Source: Streptomyces sclerotialus (GTDB lineage Bacteria > Actinomycetota > Actinomycetes > Streptomycetales > Streptomycetaceae). Taken from it: 64,000 nt of DNA. Under the pieces are notes generated by a model, which was given only the letters and a program-made list of their open reading frames with translations, was not told the origin of the DNA and did no database searches. This document shows positions 57,637 to 64,000 of this stretch, one piece after another; within the stretch, counting starts at the first letter, position 1, and every line of letters starts with the position of its first letter. The translations under genes were made by a program, and so were the position numbers. The stretch is taken from assembly GCF_040907265.1 (NCBI RefSeq), contig NZ_JBFOHP010000002.1, positions 3,930,501-3,994,500 of the forward strand. Direction: 5' to 3'.

Positions 57637-58893
57637 TCAGCCCTTCACGCAGATGACCTGCTTGAGCTTGGCGACGACCTGTACCAGGTCGCGCTGCTGC
57701 TCGATCACCTTGCCGATGGGCTTGTAGGCGCCGGGGATCTCGTCCACGACGCCGGAGTCCTTGCGGCACTCCACGCCCGCTGTCTGCTCCTCCAGATCCT
57801 TCGTGGAGAACCGCTTCTTCGCGGCGTTGCGGCTCATCTTGCGGCCGGCGCCGTGGGAGGCGGAGTTGAAGGACTTCTCGTTGCCCAGGCCACGGACGAT
57901 GTAGGACTCCGTCCCCATCGAGCCGGGGATGATGCCCCACTCACCGCCCCGGGCGCTGATCGCTCCCTTACGGGTGACCAGGAGATCCATACCGTCGTAG
58001 CGCTCTTCGCTGACATAGTTGTGATGGCAGCTGATCACGCCAGGGCGGTACTCGACGGTCCTCATCTGACCTTCGGCATCCTCCTGCTGGCAGGAGATCA
58101 CCGGCTCGAAGGTCGGGCGGGCCTTCGCGAACTCCTTGCGGACGACGTCCTGGAAGAGGGCCATCATGATCGCGCGGTTGTGCTTGGCGTACTCCTGCGC
58201 CCAGAACAGGTCGTTGCGGTACGCCGCCATCTGCGGGGTGTCCGCGATGAAGACGGCGAGGTCGCGGTCGACCAGGCCCTGGTTGTGCGGCAGCTTCTGG
58301 GCCTCGCCGATGTGGAAGTCGGCGAGCTCCTTGCCGATGTTGCGGGAGCCGGAGTGCAGCATCAGCCAGACGGAGTCGTTCTCGTCCAGGCAGAACTCGA
58401 TGAAGTGGTTGCCCGAGCCGAGCGTGCCCATCTGCTTCACCGCCCGGTCCTGCCGGAACTTGACCGCGTCGGCGATGCCGTCGAAGCGGGTCCAGAAGTC
58501 GTCCCAGCCGGCCGTGCCGTAACCGTGCAGGCGGGCCGGGTCCACCGGGTCGTCGTGCATGCCGCGCCCCACCGGGATCGCCTGCTCGATCCTCGAGCGG
58601 AGGCGGGAGAGGTCGGCGGGCAGGTCGTCCGCCGTGAGGGAGGTCTTGACCGCGGACATCCCGCAGCCGATGTCGACGCCGACCGCCGCCGGGCAGACCG
58701 CGCCGTGCATCGCGATGACCGAGCCGACCGTGGCGCCCTTGCCGTAGTGCACGTCCGGCATCACGGCGAGACCCTTGATCCACGGCAGTGTCGCGACGTT
58801 GCGCAGCTGCTGGAGTGCGGCCCCTTCGACCGTGGCCGGGTCCGTCCACATGCGGATGGGGACCTGAGCACCGGGCACTTCTACGTACGACAT
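57637..58893 (-). CDS. rtcB: RNA-splicing ligase RtcB
   Basis: 418 aa. VDIGCGMSAV (metal Cys), LGSGNHFIEF, HSGSRNIGKELADFH, CHHNYVSEERY, and SHGAGRKMSRNAAKKRF with the guanylated His347 are all intact. RtcB joins RNA 2',3'-cyclic phosphate and 5'-OH ends using GTP and Mn2+; in bacteria it repairs tRNA or rRNA cuts. The ATG at 58893 follows GAGGAAG; longer in-frame starts up to 59034 add sequence not of the family. About 395 bases at its 3' end are duplicated at 54494-54889, with foreign-looking genes in between. Confidence 0.95.
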   Translation of the reverse strand: MSYVEVPGAQVPIRMWTDPATVEGAALQQLRNVATLPWIKGLAVMPDVHYGKGATVGSVIAMHGAVCPAAVGVDIGCGMSAVKTSLTADDLPADLSRLRSRIEQAIPVGRGMHDDPVDPARLHGYGTAGWDDFWTRFDGIADAVKFRQDRAVKQMGTLGSGNHFIEFCLDENDSVWLMLHSGSRNIGKELADFHIGEAQKLPHNQGLVDRDLAVFIADTPQMAAYRNDLFWAQEYAKHNRAIMMALFQDVVRKEFAKARPTFEPVISCQQEDAEGQMRTVEYRPGVISCHHNYVSEERYDGMDLLVTRKGAISARGGEWGIIPGSMGTESYIVRGLGNEKSFNSASHGAGRKMSRNAAKKRFSTKDLEEQTAGVECRKDSGVVDEIPGAYKPIGKVIEQQRDLVQVVAKLKQVICVKG

Positions 58894-59072
58894 GACTTCC
58901 TCATTCCCCCGAAATGACAGAAAAAGTAAAAAGAGAAGGAAACGCAAAACGCAGACATAGCACCCGATCGGCGACAACGAACCGGCGTGCGTGGCGATGC
59001 GTGCGGTAGACATTGTGTCCATCAGCCGCCGCACGGCGGCAACCGGATTTCGTACGGAAGGAGCCGGTGACG

Positions 59073-60146
59073 GTGGAGCGAAGGTCGTCCGTACGAGGGG
59101 CTGCCGTGGCGGCCGCCGTGGCGCTGGCCACCCTCCTCACCAGCTGCTCCGGCGGCTCCGACGCCGACTCGGGGGCCGCGGACTCCAAGGGCGGCGGCAG
59201 CACGTCGTCGGCGCCGGTGGCCGAGCCGGGCAAGTTCGACTCGCTGCCCGAGCCGTGCGGGCTGCCCGCCCGGAGCACGCTGCGCAGCCTGCTGCCCACC
59301 GACGGCACCCCGGAGACCCGCGCCGAGGCCGAGAAGGTCTACCGCGGCCAGGCCGACATCACCTTCGACACCGACCGCCGGGTCGGCTGCCGCTGGAAGC
59401 GCGAGACCTCCGAGGGCTCCCGTCACCTCACCATCGACCTGCAGCGCGTCGTGTCGTACGACGGGTCAGCCAGCGATGACGACAAGGCCCAGGAGCTGTA
59501 CGCCAAGAAGGAGCTCGCGGCCCACATCCCGACCGACTCGTCGAAGACCCCGCCGGTCCGCACCCCGACAGCGGACGCGAGCAAGGGGTCGGGCGGGCAG
59601 CAGGACGAGAAGGACGAGCAGGGCCGGAAGGCGAGCGACGAGCCGGGCGGCTCCGGCGCCGCGGCCGACGAGCGCGGCAACCGCCCCTCCGGCGGCAAGG
59701 GTGCCGCCGCCGATCCCTCGGGCGGTCCGTCCGCCCGTCCGGAGAAGGGGGGCGCCGGCGAAGCCACCGGGAAGGGGGCCGGTGACGGCTCGCAGCCGTC
59801 GGGCACCCGTACGGCCGAAAGCGACGCGTCCGGTTCCCCCGACGACTCCCCTTCCCCCGGCTCCCCCGGCTCCTCCGGTTCCGAGGAGTCCCCCGACACG
59901 GCGGCGAGCCTCGCGCCGCGCCCGCTCAGCGACCTCGGCGACGCCGCCTTCCTGGACGACGCGCTGGTCACGGCGGATTCCGGCCTGCACCGCGACATCA
60001 CGGTCGTCTTCCGGTCCTCGAATGTGATCGTCACCATTGAGTACGACCAGTGGTCCACCGACAAGACCGTCCTTCCCGACCGTCGTGAGCTGCAGGAAAA
60101 GGCCCAGAAGCTGGCAGCGGAGCTGGCCGCGCACTGGACCGGATGA
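59073..60146 (+). CDS. DUF3558-like lipoprotein with long Ser/Gly/Pro linker
   Basis: 357 aa. Signal peptide and lipobox LLTSC; then a short DUF3558-like domain (LPEPCGLPARSTLRSLLPTD; GCRWKRET). Residues about 165-285 are a low-complexity acidic linker (Ser, Gly, Pro, Glu, Asp), followed by a final domain (DALVTADSGLHRDITVVFRS to AHWTG). The GTG at 59073 has AAGGAG at 9-base spacing; another GTG six bases earlier is too close. Neighbour and probable paralogue of the next gene. Role unknown, at the outer membrane face. Confidence 0.82.
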   Translation: MERRSSVRGAAVAAAVALATLLTSCSGGSDADSGAADSKGGGSTSSAPVAEPGKFDSLPEPCGLPARSTLRSLLPTDGTPETRAEAEKVYRGQADITFDTDRRVGCRWKRETSEGSRHLTIDLQRVVSYDGSASDDDKAQELYAKKELAAHIPTDSSKTPPVRTPTADASKGSGGQQDEKDEQGRKASDEPGGSGAAADERGNRPSGGKGAAADPSGGPSARPEKGGAGEATGKGAGDGSQPSGTRTAESDASGSPDDSPSPGSPGSSGSEESPDTAASLAPRPLSDLGDAAFLDDALVTADSGLHRDITVVFRSSNVIVTIEYDQWSTDKTVLPDRRELQEKAQKLAAELAAHWTG

Positions 60147-60295
60147 GCGGTGACGGCCGCCGTGACCGGTTACCGTCGGCGAGTAACGACGTGAATCGGC
60201 CACCGGCGCCCGGCCGCCGCGTACCGTGCGACCCAGGGGCCACCTGGGCCCTGCGCGCGGAACGGCCGCTCGCACGACGATGAAGCGAAGGAACC

Positions 60296-61006
60296 ATGCA
60301 CCGTTCAGCCAAGCGACTCGCCAGCTACCTCGCCTGCGCAGCCGTACCGGTGATGCTCGTCGCCGGCTGCTCCGACGACTCCGGCAAGGAGTCGGGCGAC
60401 GAGGCCTCGAAGTCCGCCTCCCCGAGCTCCTCGCCGAAGGTGGCACCGGGCAAGTACAAGAAGCTCCCCGACCCCTGCAAGGCCATCACCAAGGACCGCG
60501 TCAAGAAGATGCTGCCCGCCGTGAAGGACGAGAGCGGCGAGGAGGGCAAGAGCAGCGACACCGCCGCGCACGGCACCTGCACCTGGAGCAGCGAGGAGCG
60601 GCAGGGCAAGGGCGGCATCGACGGCACGCAGTTCCGCTGGCTCGCGGTCAACCTGCAGCGCTACGACTCCGACCCCGCGCTGGGCTCCGGCGACAAGCGC
60701 GCCACCGGCTTCTTCAACAAGCAGGTCGACGCCGCCAAGACCACCAAGGACGCCAAGAACGTCAAGAGCGAGGCCGCCAAGGACATCGGCGACCAGGCGA
60801 CGATGGTCACCTACGACCTGAAGAAGGACGGCAACGACTTCAAGAACCAGACGCTCGTCGCCCGTACCGCCAACGCCGTGGTCACGATCAACTTCAACGG
60901 CGCGGGCCTGGCCGGCGCGAAGACGCCGAAGGGCGACGAGATGGTGAAGGACGCGGAGGAGGCCGCGAAGCAGGCCGTCAACGCGATCGCCCAGGCGAAC
61001 AAGTAA
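60296..61006 (+). CDS. DUF3558-family lipoprotein
   Basis: 236 aa. Lipobox VMLVAGC, then the DUF3558 domain with its paired cysteines in LPDPCKAITKDRVKKMLP and AAHGTCTWSSEE. The Lys-rich C-terminus runs into a tandem DNA repeat that crosses the stop codon. AAGGAA precedes the ATG. Function unknown; the previous gene is a paralogue, separated by 149 bases. Confidence 0.88.
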   Translation: MHRSAKRLASYLACAAVPVMLVAGCSDDSGKESGDEASKSASPSSSPKVAPGKYKKLPDPCKAITKDRVKKMLPAVKDESGEEGKSSDTAAHGTCTWSSEERQGKGGIDGTQFRWLAVNLQRYDSDPALGSGDKRATGFFNKQVDAAKTTKDAKNVKSEAAKDIGDQATMVTYDLKKDGNDFKNQTLVARTANAVVTINFNGAGLAGAKTPKGDEMVKDAEEAAKQAVNAIAQANK

Positions 61007-61067
61007 TCGCCGAGGCGGACAAGCAACCGCCGAGGCGAACAAGCAGCCCTCGAGGCGAACAAGCAGG
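60988..61067. repeat. 20-bp tandem repeat across the lipoprotein stop codon
   Basis: Four units (60988, 61008, 61028, 61048) share the core GAGGCGAACAAGCA; the first unit reads CCAGGCGAACAAGTAA and supplies the TAA stop (61004-61006). The 20-base period shifts the frame at each copy, so units 2-4 are 3' untranslated. Confidence 0.88.
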
Positions 61068-61205
61068 TCATACCCGCCGTACCCGTACCACGGGCCCACG
61101 CCCCGGCGTACCACTCGGGTAACGCCTGCGGCCCTCCCCGCTCCCGGCCCCACAGGTGTGCCAGGCTAGGCGCGCCAGTCAGCCGAGTACGGGGAGGGAT
61201 CGCGG

Positions 61206-62483
61206 GTGGCCGCGATGCGGATGAGTCGTACGCACCGAATACTCATCGGCGTGGTCGTCGCGGGCGCGCTGGTGATCGCCGCGATCGGCTTCGCGGGGTC
61301 GTACTCGGCGGTCCGCGCCCTCGCCGAGAAGAAGGGCTTCGGCGCCTTCTCCTACGTCTTCCCGATCGGCATCGACGCGGGGATCGTCGTCCTCCTCGCC
61401 CTCGACCTGCTGCTGACCTGGATCCGCATCCCCTTCCCGCTGCTGCGCCAGACCGCCTGGCTGCTGACGGCCGCGACGATCGCCTTCAACGGCGCCGCGG
61501 CCTGGCCCGATCCGCTCGGCGTCGGCATGCACGCGGTGATCCCCGTGCTCTTCGTCGTCGCGGTCGAGGCCGCCCGGCACGCGGTCGGCCGGATCGCCGA
61601 CCTCACCGCCGACAAGCACATGGAAGGCGTCCGGCTCTCCCGCTGGCTGCTCGCCCCCGGTTCGACGTTCCGGCTGTGGCGCCGGATGAAGCTGTGGGAA
61701 CTGCGCTCGTACGAGCAGGTGATCAAGCTGGAGCAGGACCGGCTGGTGTACCAGGCGCGGCTGCGGTCCCGGTACGGGCGTGCGTGGCGGCGCAAGGCGC
61801 CGGTGGAGTCGATGATGCCGCTGCGGCTGGCGCGGTACGGCGTGCCGCTCGCGGAGACGGCCCCGGCGGGACTCGCGGCGGCGGGGATCGAACCCTCGCG
61901 CGAGCCGCGGGGAGCGGAACTCCGGGCCGAGCTCGACCCCGCGGAGCGCGACGTGGCGCCCCGGGAGCACCCGGCGCCGGTCGGCCCGGGCGAGGCCGTC
62001 GAGCCGATCGAGGCGCCCGCTCCCGCCCACGAAGTGACGAACTTCGCCCACGAAGTGACAGCCTCCGCCCATGAAGTGACCGCCCGGGAGGAGGCCGTCT
62101 CGCAGCTCACCGTCCCCGTCGCCCCTGGTCGCAGTCGCCCCCTCGGCAACGCCGGCGCGCCGGTCCCGACCCCGGCCCCGGCCCCCGAGCAGCGGACGGC
62201 GGCCGTACCCGAGCCGGAGCTGGAGTACGTCCCCGAGCCGCCTGTGGAGACACTGCCCGACGGGCTGACCCGCGACGAGCAGTTCTACGTGGCGTACCGC
62301 GCATACGTGGCCGAGAAGAACGATTTCCCCGACCCGCACCAGTTCGCCCGCTACCTGCTCAACACCTACAACGTCACCGGCAGGGACGGGGACGGCCCGC
62401 TGAGCGGCAACTACCTCCGCCCGCACCTGCGCGAGTTCCGTCAGCGCTTCCGCCAGGAGATGGAGAGCGAGCACATCGCCTGA
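61206..62483 (+). CDS. DUF2637 membrane protein
   Basis: 425 aa. N-terminal DUF2637 domain with four helices (ILIGVVVAGALVIAAIGFAGS; SYVFPIGIDAGIVVLLALDLL; WLLTAATIAFNGAAAW; AVIPVLFVVAVEAARHAVG). Residues about 275-295 have three HEVT units in a seven-residue repeat (21 bp in DNA). The C-terminus (DGLTRDEQFYVAYRAYVAE, PHQFARYLLNTYNVTG) resembles the replication-spread (Spd/KorSA) type winged domain of streptomycete plasmid proteins. GGAGGG precedes the GTG. Known from chromosomes and from conjugative elements; here no transfer gene is seen. Confidence 0.8.
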   Translation: MAAMRMSRTHRILIGVVVAGALVIAAIGFAGSYSAVRALAEKKGFGAFSYVFPIGIDAGIVVLLALDLLLTWIRIPFPLLRQTAWLLTAATIAFNGAAAWPDPLGVGMHAVIPVLFVVAVEAARHAVGRIADLTADKHMEGVRLSRWLLAPGSTFRLWRRMKLWELRSYEQVIKLEQDRLVYQARLRSRYGRAWRRKAPVESMMPLRLARYGVPLAETAPAGLAAAGIEPSREPRGAELRAELDPAERDVAPREHPAPVGPGEAVEPIEAPAPAHEVTNFAHEVTASAHEVTAREEAVSQLTVPVAPGRSRPLGNAGAPVPTPAPAPEQRTAAVPEPELEYVPEPPVETLPDGLTRDEQFYVAYRAYVAEKNDFPDPHQFARYLLNTYNVTGRDGDGPLSGNYLRPHLREFRQRFRQEMESEHIA

Positions 62484-62570
62484 CCGGGCGGGTCGGACGG
62501 CAGCCTTTCCCCCGTCAGGCGGGTCGGACGGCGGTCTTTCCCCGTCAGGCGGGTCAGACGGCGGTCTTTC
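62480..62570. repeat. 30-bp tandem repeat across two stop codons
   Basis: Three units of 30 bases (62480-62510, 62511-62540, 62541-62570), each containing GGGTCGGACGGC or close. Unit 1 includes the DUF2637 TGA stop (62481-62483); unit 3 includes the stop of the minus-strand gene (62554-62556). Confidence 0.85.
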
Positions 62571-62805
62571 CGCCGTCCGCCGCCCTCGTCTCCCTCGTTT
62601 TCTTGCGGTCGGTCTCGCTCCACCAGACGACCGCGGCGCCCGCGGCCAGCATCGTCACGTAGGCCCACAGTGGCGGCGTGTCGACCCAGCGGTGCAGCAG
62701 GCCCCATTCGGAGTCGGTGAAGAAGCGCCCGCCGAGGCCCATCGCGCCCTGGATGAGGGCGAGCCAGCCGAGGAGACCGACGCCGGCCTTCAGGTATCCG
62801 TTCAT
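62554..62805 (-). CDS. Small membrane protein (83 aa)
   Basis: Two helices (VGLLGWLALIQGAMGLGG; PPLWAYVTMLAAGAAVVWW) around a soluble loop, with a charged Lys/Arg tail. Not recognised. The ATG at 62805 gives MNGYLKAGVGLLGW; a longer frame to 62895 runs through the lysS terminator. Only weak ribosome-binding sequence. The last codons fall in the 30-bp tandem repeat. Convergent with DUF2637. Confidence 0.7.
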   Translation of the reverse strand: MNGYLKAGVGLLGWLALIQGAMGLGGRFFTDSEWGLLHRWVDTPPLWAYVTMLAAGAAVVWWSETDRKKTRETRAADGGKTAV

Positions 62806-62824
62806 GTGTCCACGGTCACGGAAA

Positions 62825-62854
62825 CGGCCCCGGGAATCATCGTTCCCGGGGCCG
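62825..62854 (-). terminator. Terminator downstream of lysS
   Basis: CGGCCCCGGGAA (62825-62836) pairs perfectly with TTCCCGGGGCCG (62843-62854), a 12-bp stem with a 6-base loop, 84 bases past the lysS stop. Confidence 0.75.
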
Positions 62855-62937
62855 AGCCCGTCCTGCGTGGCCTCCGCCGAAAGTCGCAGCCGCACGCCCT
62901 CCCGGCGGCGGGTGCGTCCGCGGCGGACGCCTGCCGG

Positions 62938-64000
62938 CTAGCCGGCGAGCAGCTTGCGCACCCGGTCGGCGCCGACGGCGAGCAGCAGCGTGGGCAGCCG
63001 CGGGCCGGTCTCACGGCTGACCAGCAGGCGGTACAGCAGCGCGAAGAACGCCCGCTGGGCGGTCTTGATCTCCGGCGGCAGCTCCTTCGCGGTGGCGTCG
63101 GCGGAGAAGCCCGCCTGGACCTTCGGCACGCCGTAGACCAGGTGCGTCAGGCCATCGAGCGACCAGTGCTCGTCCAGGCCGTCCAGCAGCAGCCGGAGCG
63201 ATTCGCGCGCCTGGTCGTCCAGGGACGCCAGCAGCTCGGTGTCCGGCTCGTCGCGGACGATCGTGCGCTGCTCGGCGGGCACCTGGTGGGTGATCCAGTG
63301 CTCGGCACGGTCCAGCCGAGGCCGGACCTCGTCGAGTGAGGCGACCGGCTTCTCCGGGTCCAGCTCGGTGAGGATGCGCAGGGTCTGCTCGTCGTGGCCG
63401 GCCGTGACGTCCACGACGGAGGCGAGCGTGCGGTACGGCAGCGGGCGCGGCGTACGCGGCAGCTCACCCGCTGCGGTGCGCACCGCGCGGGTGTGCGCGG
63501 CGGCGTCGGCCGGCAGCACCGAGCCGTCGGCGACCTTGGCCTCCAGCTTGTCCCACTCGTCGTACAGCCGCTGGATCTCCTGGTCGAAGGCGATCTTGAA
63601 CGACTGGTTGGGCTTGCGGCGCGCGTACAGCCAGCGCAGCAGCGGCGCCTCCATGATCTCCAGGGCGTCGGCCGGGGTCGGCACGCCGCCCTTGGAGGAG
63701 GACATCTTGGCCATGCCGCTGATGCCGACGAAGGCGTACATCGGGCCGATCGGCTGCGCGCCGTCGAAGACCTGCCGGACGATCTGGCCGCCGACGACGA
63801 AGGACGAGCCCGGCGAGGAGTGGTCCACGCCGCTGGGCTCGAAGATCACGCCCTCGTACGCCCAGCGCATCGGCCAGTCGACCTTCCACACCAGCTTGCC
63901 GTGGTCGAACTCCTTCAGGACCACGGTCTCGCGGTGCCCGCAGGCGGTGCACTCGTACGCCAGCTCGGTGGTCTCGTCGTCGTAGGACGTGACCTTGGTG
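62938..64000 (-). CDS. lysS: Class I lysyl-tRNA synthetase LysS (partial, C-terminal part)
   Basis: About 354 C-terminal residues; the 5' end is beyond the right edge. KMSSSKG (SKGGVPTPADALEIM) is the class I signature; CTACGH in TELAYECTACGHRET is part of the zinc site; KVDWPMRWAYEGVIFEPSGVDHSSPGSS is typical of archaeal-type LysRS. It charges tRNA-Lys, but streptomycetes normally also have a class II LysRS for this. The class I form is thus probably an additional enzyme. TAG stop at 62938. Confidence 0.92.
   Translation of the reverse strand, partial: TKVTSYDDETTELAYECTACGHRETVVLKEFDHGKLVWKVDWPMRWAYEGVIFEPSGVDHSSPGSSFVVGGQIVRQVFDGAQPIGPMYAFVGISGMAKMSSSKGGVPTPADALEIMEAPLLRWLYARRKPNQSFKIAFDQEIQRLYDEWDKLEAKVADGSVLPADAAAHTRAVRTAAGELPRTPRPLPYRTLASVVDVTAGHDEQTLRILTELDPEKPVASLDEVRPRLDRAEHWITHQVPAEQRTIVRDEPDTELLASLDDQARESLRLLLDGLDEHWSLDGLTHLVYGVPKVQAGFSADATAKELPPEIKTAQRAFFALLYRLLVSRETGPRLPTLLLAVGADRVRKLLAG

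Overview
This window is about 72% G+C with strong third-position G/C bias, frequent GTG starts, many GAF/ANTAR regulators, Tat-type lipoproteins and futalosine-pathway menaquinone genes. Together these point to the chromosome of a Streptomyces (or very close relative), in the conserved core arm that carries mqnA, mqnE, the cytochrome c maturation genes and hemL. No rRNA, tRNA, CRISPR array, integrase or transposase gene was seen. All family assignments are by eye from protein motifs.

Layout. (1) 1-4.2 kb: 5' part of mqnC, a membrane Ser/Thr kinase, mqnA, and a cold-shock gene with a hairpin leader. (2) 4.4-12.3 kb: lipid metabolism: acyl-CoA synthetase, thiolase, a divergent fabG4-maoC pair arranged like mycobacterial fadA2/fabG4/htdX, a TetR gene sharing a 13-bp operator-like motif with that pair, and an alpha/beta hydrolase. 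(3) 12.4-22.9 kb: dicarboxylate/glutamate symporter, GNAT, mqnE, Lrp, UbiX-like flavin prenyltransferase, rhomboid protease, and the UbiA-like mqnP overlapping a UbiD-like decarboxylase. Most menaquinone genes are here; mqnB and mqnD are not in the window. (4) 22.9-32.2 kb: phospholipase C-like phosphoesterase, ccsB-resB-ccdA-resA, an atypical NodB-fold lipoprotein, and a phosphatase overlapping hemL. (5) 33.0-41.6 kb: signalling genes: CheB-like esterase, CheR-PAS coiled-coil protein, two ANTAR regulators, Spo0M, TerB, a TatA-like protein, and a BlaI/M56-peptidase pair whose probable operator also lies before terB. (6) 41.6-46.3 kb: TetR with a four-box operator and an FAD monooxygenase, YnfA, SDR, VOC protein, and a secreted peptidoglycan-binding protein. 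(7) 46.3-51.4 kb: three more GAF/ANTAR proteins and a STAND ATPase without a DNA-binding domain.

(8) 51.6-58.9 kb is the accessory hotspot. A 31-codon gene ending in an aromatic/basic tail, a hairpin, a SagB-type dehydrogenase and a cytochrome P450 form a compact candidate RiPP cluster without a YcaO enzyme. Beside it is a lower-GC cargo (methyltransferase, APC permease, Lrp regulator) bracketed by a broken duplicate of the rtcB 3' end and the intact rtcB gene, the footprint expected of an insertion that replaced the gene end. (9) 59.0-64.0 kb: two DUF3558-type lipoproteins, a DUF2637 protein, a small membrane protein, and the 3' part of a class I lysyl-tRNA synthetase.

Three separate tandem repeats (24, 20 and 30 bp) each run across a stop codon, a recurring pattern in this window.
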